Below are positions 32,699-43,155 of a stretch of 46,345 bases of DNA, one piece after another. The stretch is taken from contig NZHC01000017.1 of assembly GCA_002689655.1 (NCBI GenBank), positions 1 to 46,345 on the forward strand. The letters are read 5' to 3'. The notes beneath the pieces were generated by a model. The model ran no database searches. It saw only the letters and a program-made list of their open reading frames with translations, and was not told the origin of the DNA. Source of the stretch: Rhodopirellula sp. (GTDB taxonomy: Bacteria > Planctomycetota > Planctomycetia > Pirellulales > Pirellulaceae). A program made the translations under genes and the position numbers. Each line of letters begins with the position of its first letter. Positions within the stretch are counted from its first letter, which is position 1.

Positions 32699-34120
32699 CT
32701 AGGAAAAAATATCTTCGACGATCTTGCCGTGCACGTCGGTTAGTCGAAAATCTCGCCCGGCGTAGCGGTACGTCAGGCGTTCGTGATCGTAACCCAGTAA
32801 TCTTAGGATTGTGGCATGCAGGTCGTGCACATGCACGCGGTTTTCGACGGCTTGAAAACCTAGTTCATCGGTGCTCCCGATCGCCTGTCCTCCTTTCACG
32901 CCTCCACCAGCCATCCAACAGGTGAAACCGTAGTGATTGTGGTCCCGACCGTTCATCTTTCCCTGGTTGGATCCCTCCTTGGGCATCTCAACCACGGGAG
33001 TTCTGCCGAACTCACCTCCCCACAACACGAGTGTTGAATCAAGCATCCCAGTACGTTTTAAATCGCTTAAAAGAGCGCCAATCGCCTGATCCACTCCCTG
33101 CGCAACATCGCGGTGTCTTTTAGCGAGGTCATCGTGGTTGTCCCACGGTTGCCCTGCTCCTGTATATAGTTGAACAAAGCGAACACCGCGTTCGACGAGC
33201 CGCCGTGCGATCAATGCTTGCCTCGCAAATGCACCTTTGCCATACATTTTGCGTGTTGAAAGAGATTCCTGCTGAATGTCAAAGGTCGTAGAGGCCTCGC
33301 TTTGCATTCGATATGCCAATTCAAAGGACTCTAGGCGTGAATCCAATCGCTTGTCCTCGTCTCGCAAATTGGAATGCTGGCGATTCAGTTCTTTGAGCAA
33401 GTCCAATTGTTGTCGTTGGTCTCGCTCGGAGACGCTCGTGTTCTGGATGTGGTCGATCAGTTGTTCGACTCGTTGTCCGCTTGTGTCGATGTACGTCGCT
33501 TGATACTTCCCAGGCAAAAATGCATTCTGCCAGTTTTGAGATTCCTTGATCGGATATCCGCCAGGGCACATGGTGACAAAGGACGGAAGGTTTTCGTTAC
33601 CGCTGCCAAGTCCATAGGAAATCCACGATCCCATGCTTGGGCGTACCAAACGCGATTCACCCGTGTTCATTAGCATTAATGATGGTTCATGGTTGGGCAC
33701 GTCAGCATGCATGGATCGGATCACGCAGATATCGTCCATGTGCTCCGCTGTATGTGAAAAGATCTCACTCACAGGAAGGCCGCATTCACCGTATTGTTTG
33801 AACTTGTAGGGTGATTTCAGAACATTCCCAGTCGGACGTTCGGTTCGAAGATTCTTAGTCGGTGCTGTCTTGCCATGATATTTTTCCAAGACAACCTTAG
33901 GGTCAAATGTATCGACATGGCTTGGACCCCCATTCATGAAAAGATGAATGACATGCTTGGCTTTTGCAGGAAAATGAAGAGGAACCTCACCAATCGAAAT
34001 GTTCTCTCGAGCAAGTAGATCTGTCATAGCGACACTGCCGATACCTGCACCACAGGACTTTAGAAAGCTGCGGCGTGTCGTTGGGCAGTGGTTTAACATC
34101 GTTTTTGTAACAGGTTCCAT
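32699..34120 (-). CDS. DUF1501 family protein with twin-arginine signal
   Basis: A 473-residue protein of the DUF1501 family, related to the alkaline phosphatase/sulfatase superfamily. It starts with a TAT signal (TTRRSFLKSCGAGIGSVAM). Typical family blocks follow: KHVIHLFMNGGPSHVDTFDPK, SMGSWISYGLGS, then FVQLYTGAGQPWDNHDD and VLWGGEFGRTP, DHNHYGFTCWMAGGGVKGG and DLHATILRLLG near the end. Members are exported and nearly always encoded next to a DUF1549/DUF1553 cytochrome protein, as here, with a gap of 104 bases. The pairs are suspected to act in breakdown of complex polysaccharides in planctomycetes, but this is unproven. ATG at 34120 is used; an ATG at 34099 is also possible and neither has a good ribosome site. 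Confidence 0.92.
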   Translation of the reverse strand: MEPVTKTMLNHCPTTRRSFLKSCGAGIGSVAMTDLLARENISIGEVPLHFPAKAKHVIHLFMNGGPSHVDTFDPKVVLEKYHGKTAPTKNLRTERPTGNVLKSPYKFKQYGECGLPVSEIFSHTAEHMDDICVIRSMHADVPNHEPSLMLMNTGESRLVRPSMGSWISYGLGSGNENLPSFVTMCPGGYPIKESQNWQNAFLPGKYQATYIDTSGQRVEQLIDHIQNTSVSERDQRQQLDLLKELNRQHSNLRDEDKRLDSRLESFELAYRMQSEASTTFDIQQESLSTRKMYGKGAFARQALIARRLVERGVRFVQLYTGAGQPWDNHDDLAKRHRDVAQGVDQAIGALLSDLKRTGMLDSTLVLWGGEFGRTPVVEMPKEGSNQGKMNGRDHNHYGFTCWMAGGGVKGGQAIGSTDELGFQAVENRVHVHDLHATILRLLGYDHERLTYRYAGRDFRLTDVHGKIVEDIFS

Positions 34121-34224
34121 GGAGGGGACTTGGTAGAGCTTAGTGAATCAGTCTGCAGGTTGTGAGTGTGTACCGGTGTTCCAGGGACGGATGCGGGATT
34201 TATCTGTTGCTTCGTTCAGCATTT

Positions 34225-36963
34225 CTAGTCAATGAATGCAAATTCATTACTAAGGATCAGTATCTGTGCTAACTGTTCAAGCCGATCCAACGACTGGATT
34301 TTCTCTTGTTCGAATGGTCCGCTGAAGTGCTTCATCGTATCTCGTTCTGCTCCTTGTCCCTCCCGGTGTGCTTGTCCCTCCCGGTGTGCTTGTGCAGGCA
34401 CCGTCTGCATTTTCGCTGTCCATTCGAACGAATCGAAAGAGCTTGTGCGTCCAGGAGTTGCGATCAGATCAATCGTATCGCCAGCCTTCAGCTTAATTTG
34501 ATGGGGGCCGTGCTTCTCTTGGGAGTTCAGTTGGGTCGACTTGTAAATTTCTTTCCCATTTGCGTGGATCAAGAAAGTAACGCCGTCACCTTGGTCACTG
34601 TTGTGGCGGATTTTTCCTTCCAGAGTAATCATCTCAGTTTGCGGAGCAGTGTAGCGACGTACAACACCAAGAGATGGATCACTGGTTGTATGCCCTCCGC
34701 TTTTGCCGAGGAACGCGTGGCCAAAAGGGGCTGTGGTTGGAAATTCGTCGGCCGCTTGCCAGCGGCCGTCTCGGTATTGCCGTAGTGCTGAGAAGTCAGA
34801 AGACTGGTCTTCCTTTTTCTGAAGTGGCATTGTAGCTGTCCCATAGGACCACAATGATCTGGGGTCGGTCATGGGTTTTGGCTCTTGTGGTGGCGTTTCA
34901 AGAAAAGCAGTGGCCGTAACGAGTTCGCGCGGTGATGGATCACGGCTGAGAATTTGCTTGAAAATTGCCTTGGTGTGGGCACGGGTTGCATCAGGTGAAA
35001 TATTTTGCTGTCGAATAACACCAGCAGTTGCTCTCGCCATTGCCATCATTTCCGGACTGTTCATCAGGAACAGTGCTTGCTGTGGAACTGTTGTGAAATA
35101 TCGACCGGGCGAATGCGTGTCGGGACTTGCAAAGTCAAATGTTCGGAACAACGCTGGCAGATTTTGGCGATCAATCATCGCATAGATGGTTCTTCGGTGT
35201 GTGGATTTGTTGGAGGTGATGTTGATGGGAGGCCCACCCAGTGAGCGGTCGAGGGTCCCTGAAACAGTCAGGATCGAATCTCGCAGGGATTCGAAATCAC
35301 GACGTTTTCGATTACCTCTCGCGAGCAGTCGGTTTTCCGGGTCGGCGGCCAATGATTCCCCTTCGGTCGCAACACGCTGCTGATAAATTTTTGATAGTAC
35401 GATCCTGCGCACCAGTTTCTTGATGCTCCAATCTGCTGAAAAAGAGGCCGCAAGCTCATCTAGGACTTTCGGAATCGCTGGCGGCTTTGTGCGGAATCCG
35501 AAGTCACTGCGATTAGCGACGAGAGGTTTGCCGATCAGGTAGCTCCAAACGCGATTGACCATGACCCTTGCGGTCAGTGGATTGTCTGCTGTGGCGATCC
35601 GGTCGGCCAATTCTTTACGGCCACTGCCATCAGTAAAACGCGGTTCTTGATCGGATCGCAGTGCGGTCAGGAACCGGCGCGGCACAATCGGCCCTCGGTT
35701 ACCCATTTGACCTCGAATCAGGACGGGGCTGTCAATCGGATTTGGCTTGTCGATAAGCATCAGTGGACTGGCGCCGTTCTTGGGACGTTGGCTGCTGGCA
35801 ATGATGCCGCCAAGGGCGTAGTAATCCTCTGTCGGGATTGGGTCGAACTTGTGATCGTGACATCTTGCACACGCGACGGTCAGCCCGAGTAACCCGCGCG
35901 TGATTACATCGATGCGGTCATCGATGGTGTCGAGGGGATTGAGGAATTGACGTCCTAAGGTCAGAAAACCCATCGCTTCCAGGTTTCCACTCTCATTAGT
36001 CGGATCGGTGCGATCTGCAGCCAACTGGTGACGCACCATTTCGTCATATGGCATATCCTGTGCAAATGAACGAATTGTCCAGTCACGATAGCGTTCGCTA
36101 CCTTTGTAGCGTCGTTCTTTGCCTCCTAAAGCGTAGCCCACCGTGTCAGCATACCTTGCGACGTCCAGCCAATGGCGACCAAATCGTTCACCAAAAGCTG
36201 GCGAAGCAAGTAATTGGTCAACGAGGCGATGGTAGGCATCTGGTCGCTTGGAGTTGCGAAAGCGTTGTATCGTATACAGACTTGGCGGTAGGCCTGTCAG
36301 GTCGTAGTACAGTCTTCGTATCAGCGTTGCTCGGTCAGCCCGCAAACTGACTTTGATGTCTGCCTCCGCAGCAGCAGAGGCAGCGAGTACATCAATTGTG
36401 TCTTCAACATCAGAGTGGATGACTGCATCCACGCTTTGACGTACCGGAACATTGAAGGCCCAGTGCGTACTTGGGTCACGATCCATTGGCGAGGTCGTGG
36501 CGAGATCGTGGTTGTGATCTGTCTTTTCCGGTTTTTCCATTCTCGGGTCGATGGCTCCTGACTCAATCCAGGCTCGCAATAGCTCGATCTGTGAATCAGA
36601 CAGTTTTCCACTGGGAGGCATCTGAAGATTTCGATCTCTGTAGTTGATGACTCTTATCAACAAACTTTGATTTGGTTTGCCTCGGACGAGTACCGCGCCT
36701 CGACTACCTCCTTTTTGCATGGCAGCAGCAGAGTCCAAGAAAAGATCACCGTCCGACTCTCCGCTTTCATGGGAATGGCATTCGTAGCACTTCTCGATCA
36801 ACAGTGGACGGACGTGTTTCTCAAAAAAATCAAGCTTGTTACTTTCAGTTGGTGTGGCACCCGGTGGTGTGCTCGGAGTTTGTCCTGATAGCTGTTCGGG
36901 GGCGCGGATAGCAAACGCCGTGATCAGTAAAGTGGGAGCGATGAATTTGCGATAGATAGGCAC
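34225..36963 (-). CDS. Planctomycete cytochrome-c/DUF1549/DUF1553 protein
   Basis: A 912-residue exported protein. After a signal peptide comes the planctomycete cytochrome C domain with a heme motif CYECH (residues 59-63) and a distal LQMPPSGKLSDSQIELLRAWI block. Then come DUF1549 (RRLYYDLTGLPPSL ... ASPAFGERFGRHWLDVARYADT), a second CxxCH (CARCHDHKFDPI) and DUF1553 (DNPLTARVMVNRVW, with SDFGFRTKPP and a C-terminal FDFASPDTHSPGRYFTT). The last ~200 residues are a beta-type region and include a tandem AHREGQ duplication encoded at 34353-34388. Such proteins occur almost only in planctomycetes and relatives and are coupled to a DUF1501 partner, which follows here. Function is unknown; a link to polysaccharide metabolism is suspected. 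Confidence 0.93.
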   Translation of the reverse strand: MPIYRKFIAPTLLITAFAIRAPEQLSGQTPSTPPGATPTESNKLDFFEKHVRPLLIEKCYECHSHESGESDGDLFLDSAAAMQKGGSRGAVLVRGKPNQSLLIRVINYRDRNLQMPPSGKLSDSQIELLRAWIESGAIDPRMEKPEKTDHNHDLATTSPMDRDPSTHWAFNVPVRQSVDAVIHSDVEDTIDVLAASAAAEADIKVSLRADRATLIRRLYYDLTGLPPSLYTIQRFRNSKRPDAYHRLVDQLLASPAFGERFGRHWLDVARYADTVGYALGGKERRYKGSERYRDWTIRSFAQDMPYDEMVRHQLAADRTDPTNESGNLEAMGFLTLGRQFLNPLDTIDDRIDVITRGLLGLTVACARCHDHKFDPIPTEDYYALGGIIASSQRPKNGASPLMLIDKPNPIDSPVLIRGQMGNRGPIVPRRFLTALRSDQEPRFTDGSGRKELADRIATADNPLTARVMVNRVWSYLIGKPLVANRSDFGFRTKPPAIPKVLDELAASFSADWSIKKLVRRIVLSKIYQQRVATEGESLAADPENRLLARGNRKRRDFESLRDSILTVSGTLDRSLGGPPINITSNKSTHRRTIYAMIDRQNLPALFRTFDFASPDTHSPGRYFTTVPQQALFLMNSPEMMAMARATAGVIRQQNISPDATRAHTKAIFKQILSRDPSPRELVTATAFLETPPQEPKPMTDPRSLWSYGTATMPLQKKEDQSSDFSALRQYRDGRWQAADEFPTTAPFGHAFLGKSGGHTTSDPSLGVVRRYTAPQTEMITLEGKIRHNSDQGDGVTFLIHANGKEIYKSTQLNSQEKHGPHQIKLKAGDTIDLIATPGRTSSFDSFEWTAKMQTVPAQAHREGQAHREGQGAERDTMKHFSGPFEQEKIQSLDRLEQLAQILILSNEFAFID
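34353..34388 (-). repeat. Perfect 18-bp tandem duplication inside the cytochrome/DUF1549 gene
   Basis: Two identical 18-base copies (34353-34370 and 34371-34388) plus a five-base partial copy encode AHREGQ twice. The duplication is in frame and adds six residues to a charged linker. Confidence 0.85.
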
Positions 36964-37179
36964 AGAAAGTCAGTCAACAGAAGGTCAGTAAGTGGTGTGG
37001 GGACTAACGCTCCAAGCGACGATTGGGGGCGCCGTGCGAACATGAGCGAGGAGGGACCGCAAACGGGAATCGATGCGAATTTGGTACATTGTAGCTGTCA
37101 ATGAAAGATCAGCCAAACACGAGTGTCGATTGTCTGAAAAAGCCTGTGACATGGTGTCCCAAGCTCACTGCAAATGATG

Positions 37180-40077
37180 TCATTCGGCAGGGAATGCGGC
37201 GTATTGTTGCCTTAAGATTTCACCGGTCAGGCTACCCTGTGTTGCAGCTACCTGCTTTGGTGTTCCTTGGGCGACGATCGTTCCACCCTTTTCAGCGGCT
37301 TCCGGGCCAAGGTCGATTAGATAGTCAGCGGCCTGCATCAAAAGCGAATTATGTTCGACGATCACCAATCCATGTCCATCTTTTAAGAGAGCGTCAAAAC
37401 AGTCTACTAAACGAACAATGTCTGCAAAGTGAAGCCCCGTGGTGGGTTCATCGAGAATGAATAGCGTTCGCTTTCGGGCTGTTGATGAAAGGAAAGCGGC
37501 AAGTTTCAGGCGTTGTCCTTCCCCGCTGGAGAGTGTTGTGGCGGGTTGTCCAAGTTTGATGTAGTCGAGGCCCACGTCGAGCATTCGTTTTAGTCGCTGT
37601 TGGACTTTTTCATGGCCGCGGAAGAAAATTGAAGCCTCGCGAACACTCATCTCCAGCACGTCTGCGATTGACCGGTCACGATAGCGAGCAGTTAGTATTT
37701 CCTCTCGGTATCGGCTTCCACGACAGGCAGGGCATTGCATGGAAACATCTGCGAGGAATTGCATGTCGATTTGGATAACTCCTGCACCTTCGCACTGGGG
37801 ACACTGACCTTTCACACTGTTGTAACTGAAGTGACCAGGGCCAAAATTGCGTGTCCTCGCATCAACTGTATCTGCAAACACTTTTCGGATTGGATCAAAG
37901 GCTTTGACGTAAGTCACTGGAGCACTGCGTGGGCTTCGACTGATTGGTGATTGATCGATCAGCATGCAGTCTTCGATCTGGCTCAGTCCTGTGATTGATT
38001 TGAAAGGAAGCGGTTTTGCTGCTTCTCCATGTTTGGTTTGGCGAATGGCTCCATAGAGCGTGTCCTGTACCAATGAGCTTTTCCCGCTACCTGATATTCC
38101 GGTGACCAGGCACAGGAGTCCAAGCGGAAATTCGACGTCGACATTCTTTAGATTATGGCCGCTGGCTCCTTTGAGCGAAATGAAACCGCGAGGTTTGCGA
38201 GGCTCACGATCTCGAAGCGACCAACCGCGTTCGCCCGTCAGGAACTGCCCCGTCAAGCTCTCCTTGTTGGCGAGCATTTCTGTTTGGGTGCCTTCAAACA
38301 TGATTTTGCCACCAGCATTGCCGGCAGCGGGACCCACTTCAATTATATGATCAGCAACACGGATCATCGTTTCATCATGCTCGACAACGATCACGGTATT
38401 TCCGCGGTCTCGCAAGCCTATGATCGTCTTTGAGAGACGCTCTACATCGGAACCGTGTAACCCAGCAGTGGGTTCATCTAGCACGTACAGCATGTTCACT
38501 AGGCTGCTTCCCAGCGCGGATGTCAACGCAACACGCTGTGTTTCGCCACCCGAGAGGGTTCGGAGTGTACGGTCGAGTTGCAAGTAACCAAGCCCAACCT
38601 CCTGTAAATATCGAATTCGGTCCGTTAGCTGGCGAATCGGTTCATCAGCAATCTTGGATTCACGTGTTTCCAGATCCAGTTGTTGAAAAAACGTGGCTGC
38701 CTCATCAGCTTGCATCGTCAGCACATCAGCGATGTTGCGGTTCTCAAGACGATACGCTAACGCCTCGGGTTTGAAACGCTTGCCGGTGCAGTCCTCACAT
38801 GGCCGATAACTCTTATATCGTGATGCAAAGATACGGACATGCATTTTGTACTTTTTGCGTTCTAGCCAAGCAAAAAATCCGTCCAACCCCCCAAACTTCC
38901 GTTCCGGGACTCCGTGGCGGATTAGTTTCAGGTGTTTTTTCTTCAGTTTCTTAAAGGGGATGTCGGTTGGAATTTCATAATCATCTGAGAGTTCCAGCAG
39001 TTCATCTAATTCATGTTGGTAGGCGGGACTATTCCAGGGAGCGATTGCACCCTCGGCGAGCGAAAGCGACTTGTCGGGGACTACCAGTTCCATGTCAAAA
39101 TCAACGATGTCCCCGAACCCTTCACAGGTAGGGCATGCTCCTAGCGGGTTATTGAAATTGAATAATCTTGGTACCGGGGCTGGGTAATCAATGTCACACC
39201 CGTCACAGCGACGAGACTCGCTGACGGTGCGTTTGATCCAGTTCTTGCCGTCGATCTCGATTGATTTTCCCGGCATGTTCGATCCGCTTGAAGCGAGCAG
39301 AACTGCGCGTCCGTGGCCCTCTGCCATAGCTGTTTCAAGTGACTCTGTTAGACGCGAAAGTTCTGCATCGCTTGTGACGCGGTCAACGATGACGATGAAT
39401 TCATTCCCTTTCCGTCCTACTTTCTTGGCAAGCCGAGAACGATCGCTCTCGGATAAGTGAAACATTTCACCGCCTGCAACGAGTCGTAGATAACCTTCCT
39501 GCTGCAAACCAAGCAGGATTTCGCTGGCATCTTTTCGGCTGGGCATCCAGACCGGGAAGCCGATCATGGTTCGACTACCCGTGGGAAGTTGCTGCAGCGT
39601 TTCGGCAATCGTTGCAGGGTCGTCCCGGCGGACTGGCTCGCCACATCCAAAACAGTATAGGCTTGCGGCTTTTGCGAACAGTAACCGTAGATGGTCAGCA
39701 ATCTCGGTTGCGGTGCCGACCGTGCTGCGATTTGTACGGGAGCCGCCAGCTCGTGTCACAGCGATGGCTGGTGGTATCCCTGTGATGGCATCGCAATCGG
39801 GTTTGTCCAACCGCTGAAGGAATTGTCGTGTGTAGGCAGAAAAACTTTCGATATAGCAGCGCTGTCCCTCGGCGTAGAGCGTGTCGAGTGCCAAAGAGGT
39901 CTTGCCACTTCCTGACAGACCACAAATGGCAATCAGCTTCCCACGTGGAATATCAATGTCCACGTTCCGCAGGTTGTGTACGCGGCATCCTCGAATAGAA
40001 ATGAAGTCTTTACTCAACGCATTGGCCGGGGCTGTTGTTGTAGAGAATCGAACCAAGGTACCTGCACGGTGACACAA
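37180..40077 (-). CDS. uvrA: UvrA-family excinuclease ATPase, divergent
   Basis: UvrA recognises damaged DNA and loads UvrB in nucleotide excision repair. The 965-residue protein has two ABC units: Walker [21 protein letters not shown] and [17 protein letters not shown], signatures LSGGETQRV and LSSGEGQRL, Walker [11 protein letters not shown] and [10 protein letters not shown]. It also has the zinc module CDGC ... CPTC and, after the second Walker A, QCPQC ... QCPAC. A segment between the first Walker A and the zinc module could hold the UvrB-binding domain. Many motif surrounds differ from the usual ([15 protein letters not shown] instead of GESQRIRLATQIGS), so it may be a paralogue such as a UvrA2 or transporter-type member. 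The start is uncertain: TTG at 40077 is the longest, and an internal TTG giving [10 protein letters not shown] looks more family-like. Confidence 0.85.
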   Translation of the reverse strand: MCHRAGTLVRFSTTTAPANALSKDFISIRGCRVHNLRNVDIDIPRGKLIAICGLSGSGKTSLALDTLYAEGQRCYIESFSAYTRQFLQRLDKPDCDAITGIPPAIAVTRAGGSRTNRSTVGTATEIADHLRLLFAKAASLYCFGCGEPVRRDDPATIAETLQQLPTGSRTMIGFPVWMPSRKDASEILLGLQQEGYLRLVAGGEMFHLSESDRSRLAKKVGRKGNEFIVIVDRVTSDAELSRLTESLETAMAEGHGRAVLLASSGSNMPGKSIEIDGKNWIKRTVSESRRCDGCDIDYPAPVPRLFNFNNPLGACPTCEGFGDIVDFDMELVVPDKSLSLAEGAIAPWNSPAYQHELDELLELSDDYEIPTDIPFKKLKKKHLKLIRHGVPERKFGGLDGFFAWLERKKYKMHVRIFASRYKSYRPCEDCTGKRFKPEALAYRLENRNIADVLTMQADEAATFFQQLDLETRESKIADEPIRQLTDRIRYLQEVGLGYLQLDRTLRTLSGGETQRVALTSALGSSLVNMLYVLDEPTAGLHGSDVERLSKTIIGLRDRGNTVIVVEHDETMIRVADHIIEVGPAAGNAGGKIMFEGTQTEMLANKESLTGQFLTGERGWSLRDREPRKPRGFISLKGASGHNLKNVDVEFPLGLLCLVTGISGSGKSSLVQDTLYGAIRQTKHGEAAKPLPFKSITGLSQIEDCMLIDQSPISRSPRSAPVTYVKAFDPIRKVFADTVDARTRNFGPGHFSYNSVKGQCPQCEGAGVIQIDMQFLADVSMQCPACRGSRYREEILTARYRDRSIADVLEMSVREASIFFRGHEKVQQRLKRMLDVGLDYIKLGQPATTLSSGEGQRLKLAAFLSSTARKRTLFILDEPTTGLHFADIVRLVDCFDALLKDGHGLVIVEHNSLLMQAADYLIDLGPEAAEKGGTIVAQGTPKQVAATQGSLTGEILRQQYAAFPAE

Positions 40078-40287
40078 GGTGCAATCGGACGAATTTTCAC
40101 ACGTTTTTTAGCATGATGTCAATTCCTGAATTGGGTTTTTGGTGCCCGATCTGTTTTCCGGGCAAGTGCTGTTTCTAAATCCAGACTCGTTGCTTCCAAG
40201 GCGAACAAAGACGAACATAGTGGCGCGGCGGCATACGAAGTGCACTGCCGGGTTTTTTTACGCTCCCGAACAATGTCGGAAGAGTCG

Positions 40288-42348
40288 ATGGTGTCATCAA
40301 AAGCGGAACGGGTAGAGACTCTACGGGATGAGATTCGGCGGCTGGATCGTCTGTACTACGTCGAGGCAACCCCAGCTGTATCAGATCTTGAATATGATCG
40401 GCTGCTTGAGGAGTTGCGGGATCTTGAGCAGCAGTATCCAGATCTTCAAACTCCAGATTCACCAACAAAACGCATTGGCGATGCGCCTGTCGAGCATTTG
40501 GTTCAAGTTCCACACCGTGTACCGATGCTGTCGATTGACAATACCTACAGCCGGGAAGATCTAAGAGCTTATTTTGAGCGGACAGAGAAGTTACTTGATG
40601 GTGAACCGGTCGAGTGGGTGATGGAATACAAGATTGATGGCGTCGCGGCATCAGTTCGCTATGAGCAGGGACGCATGGTACTTGCCGTGACGCGTGGAAA
40701 CGGAGAGGTGGGTGATGATATCACTCACAATATCCGGACGGTCCGTGACCTGCCCCTGCAAATGGTTAGCGAGCAACAGCCAGTGGTGCTGGAAATTCGC
40801 GGCGAGGTTTACATGACTAATGCTGATCTTGCTGATTTGAATCTAAGGCAGATTCAAGCGGGTGCTGATCCTTTCAAGAATACGAGGAACGTGACAGCGG
40901 GCACGATTCGTTTGCTTAATCCATCCATTGCTGCTGACCGTAGTTTGCGTTTCTTCTGTCATGGAATTGGTGAAATTGACGGCCTGAAGGCGACCAACCA
41001 CATGGAATTTCTGTCAGAGGTTGGTGTGATGGGGATTCCGCCCACACCCTCCGTGCGATTGTTGCCCAACGCAGATGCCGTGATGGAGACGGTTGCACAG
41101 TTGGAGGAGGGGATGCCGGATCTTCCTTTTGAGGTGGATGGGATCGTTTTCAAAGTCAATGATTTCAGACAGCGAGAACGTCTTGGGATGACGAGCAAGA
41201 GCCCGCGTTGGTTGATCGCTTATAAATTTGAAAAGTATGAGGCCGTGACAAGACTTGAGACTATCACTGTCCAAGTTGGAAAAACGGGAACGATTACTCC
41301 AGTGGCGAATCTCGTGCCCGTTGACATCGCAGATACCACTGTTTCAAGAGCCTCTTTGCACAACGCCGATGAAATTGAACGTCTCGACATTCGCGAAGGT
41401 GATGTGGTGGTTGTGGAAAAAGCAGGAAAAATCATTCCGAAAGTGGTACGGGTGGAAAAACATGAACGCTGCAGAGAGTTGCCACGTTGGGAATTCCCCA
41501 CCGAGTGCCCCGAATGTCAAACCGGGCTGGAGCGTGACCCGGGCGGAGTCTACATCCGTTGTCCCAATCCGGCCTGCCCTGCTCAGTTGAAGCAACGTTT
41601 GCTTTACTTTGGCAGTCGACCTGGAATGGACATCGATGGACTGGGTGATGAGTTGGTCGATGTCTTGCTGGCCGAAAGGCTGGTCACCAACTATGCCGAT
41701 CTTTATCGTCTCAACATTGAGCAGATCGCGAACGTCAATTGGTTGCGAAAACGTAAAGGAAAAGACGGGGCATTGATTGATGTTCAGGTCGGTGAGGCAA
41801 ACGCAGGCAAGCTAATCGAAGGAATTGACCGATCTAGAACGCGTGGATTGGCGAAGGTGCTGGCATCAATCTCGATTCGGCATGTTGGACCGCGTGTTTC
41901 GAAGCTGATTACAAGGGAGTACCCCAGTATTGATGCACTCATGAACGCCAGGGTTGAGGATCTTGCAGCTATCCATGAGATCGGAGATGCGATCGCAGAA
42001 AGCGTTCATCACTTTTGCCACAGCGAGTACGGAACGCGAACCTTTGGCGAATTTCAAGCGGTCAGAGTGGACCTGACAGAGGCAGTGGAAGCGGTCGATG
42101 AAAGTTTACCGCTGTCCGGTAAGTCTGTTGTTGTGACTGGGACGCTCAAAAAATTTACCAGAGATGCCATCAAAACGCTGATTGAAGACCTTGGAGGTCG
42201 AGCGTCTTCAAGTGTCAGCAAGAAAACTGATTTCTTGATTGCTGGTGAAAAGGCTGGCAGCAAGTTGGCAAAGGCCAAGGGACTTGGTGTTGAAATCATG
42301 ACGGAGGATGACTTCCATCACAAGTATGCCCCTGATGATGACCGGTAG
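40288..42348 (+). CDS. ligA: NAD+-dependent DNA ligase
   Basis: LigA seals nicks using NAD+ and is essential in most bacteria. From the ATG at 40288 it has 686 residues: an N-terminal Ia domain (RVETLRDEIRRLDRLYY), the adenylation domain with the AMP-acceptor Lys115 in EYKIDGVAAS, an OB fold (VGKTGTITPVANLVPV), a Cys4 zinc finger (CPEC ... RCPNPACPAQ), helix-hairpin-helix region (GLAKVLASISIRHVGPRVSK) and a C-terminal BRCT domain (LSGKSVVVTGTLKKFTRDAI). I prefer 40288 because GGAAGAG lies just before it; the ATG at 40273 and GTG at 40240 are in frame but lack a ribosome site. It is divergent from the uvrA-type gene, with 210 bases between their starts, so the two repair genes may share a promoter region. 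Confidence 0.96.
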   Translation: MVSSKAERVETLRDEIRRLDRLYYVEATPAVSDLEYDRLLEELRDLEQQYPDLQTPDSPTKRIGDAPVEHLVQVPHRVPMLSIDNTYSREDLRAYFERTEKLLDGEPVEWVMEYKIDGVAASVRYEQGRMVLAVTRGNGEVGDDITHNIRTVRDLPLQMVSEQQPVVLEIRGEVYMTNADLADLNLRQIQAGADPFKNTRNVTAGTIRLLNPSIAADRSLRFFCHGIGEIDGLKATNHMEFLSEVGVMGIPPTPSVRLLPNADAVMETVAQLEEGMPDLPFEVDGIVFKVNDFRQRERLGMTSKSPRWLIAYKFEKYEAVTRLETITVQVGKTGTITPVANLVPVDIADTTVSRASLHNADEIERLDIREGDVVVVEKAGKIIPKVVRVEKHERCRELPRWEFPTECPECQTGLERDPGGVYIRCPNPACPAQLKQRLLYFGSRPGMDIDGLGDELVDVLLAERLVTNYADLYRLNIEQIANVNWLRKRKGKDGALIDVQVGEANAGKLIEGIDRSRTRGLAKVLASISIRHVGPRVSKLITREYPSIDALMNARVEDLAAIHEIGDAIAESVHHFCHSEYGTRTFGEFQAVRVDLTEAVEAVDESLPLSGKSVVVTGTLKKFTRDAIKTLIEDLGGRASSSVSKKTDFLIAGEKAGSKLAKAKGLGVEIMTEDDFHHKYAPDDDR

Positions 42349-42430
42349 GGTTTGATGAATTGGTTGCGACTGGCTCGATACAAGGTTCCAGCCCATTGAA
42401 CATGTCGGTCAGTGCAAGAGCTCGGCCGGG

Positions 42431-42694
42431 TCATGCCCTCACTTGGACTCGATTGACCATCTGCATACCGCGGGCGATGTTGCGAATTGTTTCCTGTGCC
42501 AATTGTTTGTGGTAATAACTGCCGACTCGCCCTGTCAGTTCCAAGTGGCTTGCACTGCTGTCAACACGGAGGAAACGCAATTCACGTACCGAGCTGTTTG
42601 AAAGAATCTCTCGTGCCGCCCTCATGATTTCGTTTCGGCTATCAGGTTTCATATTGGTTTCCCGTGGCAAGGTATGCAGCTGGGGTGAAGTCAT
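42431..42694 (-). CDS. BON-domain protein
   Basis: A short 87-residue protein. From about residue 20 it is a single BON domain (IMRAAREILSNSSVRELRFLRV, then LELTGRVGSYYHKQLAQETIRNIARG and VNRVQV), the fold that in OsmY and others binds membranes or ligands. There is no signal peptide, so a cytoplasmic place is likely, although a longer frame exists upstream to 42790. I start it at the ATG at 42694 because AAGGTGG lies about six bases upstream. It converges with ligA with 82 bases between stops. Its function is unknown. Confidence 0.75.
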   Translation of the reverse strand: MTSPQLHTLPRETNMKPDSRNEIMRAAREILSNSSVRELRFLRVDSSASHLELTGRVGSYYHKQLAQETIRNIARGMQMVNRVQVRA

Positions 42695-43155
42695 GGATTT
42701 CCACCTTGGAAATTTGCTACTTGATGAGCATGCTGAGTAAAAAGATGGATCCGCTACTGCATTGATGAAGTCTTCCACACGTATCACCAACTTACGTTTG
42801 CAAAGGCGAAATAAACGAGATTAGTGGGGGGGACATGGGGGTTGCCACGATGCATCCGGTTGCAAGCTTGGCTTGTTTGGACAGACAGCGAGTAATAATT
42901 GCTGCTTGGGCCTGACTTGGGTTCAAAAGTAGTGGATTGAAAATGTCGACTTTGTGCATCGCAACGAATATCGTGCAGCTCTTCGCTGAAGCTTCATGAA
43001 TGCAAAGTGGGGGGCAAGTCGTTGTTTGACTGTTGCCATCGGCAACCTATAAGTCTGCGAGGAGGGTGAGCTACCTTCTTCCGAGCGACTTTATCAGTCA
43101 TTTTGCCTCGGAGACTCGTTATTCGATCTGCAGGATATGGGGAGCACATTGCATC
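42695..43155. other. 460-base gap between divergent BON and GGDEF genes
   Basis: No gene is recognised. It holds promoters in both directions in principle. I see a perfect 6-bp stem GTTGCC (43032-43037) / GGCAAC (43041-43046) with loop ATC, and a run of seven G at 42826-42832. Frame 43033-43155 is open into the GGDEF gene but reads unlike it. Confidence 0.5.
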
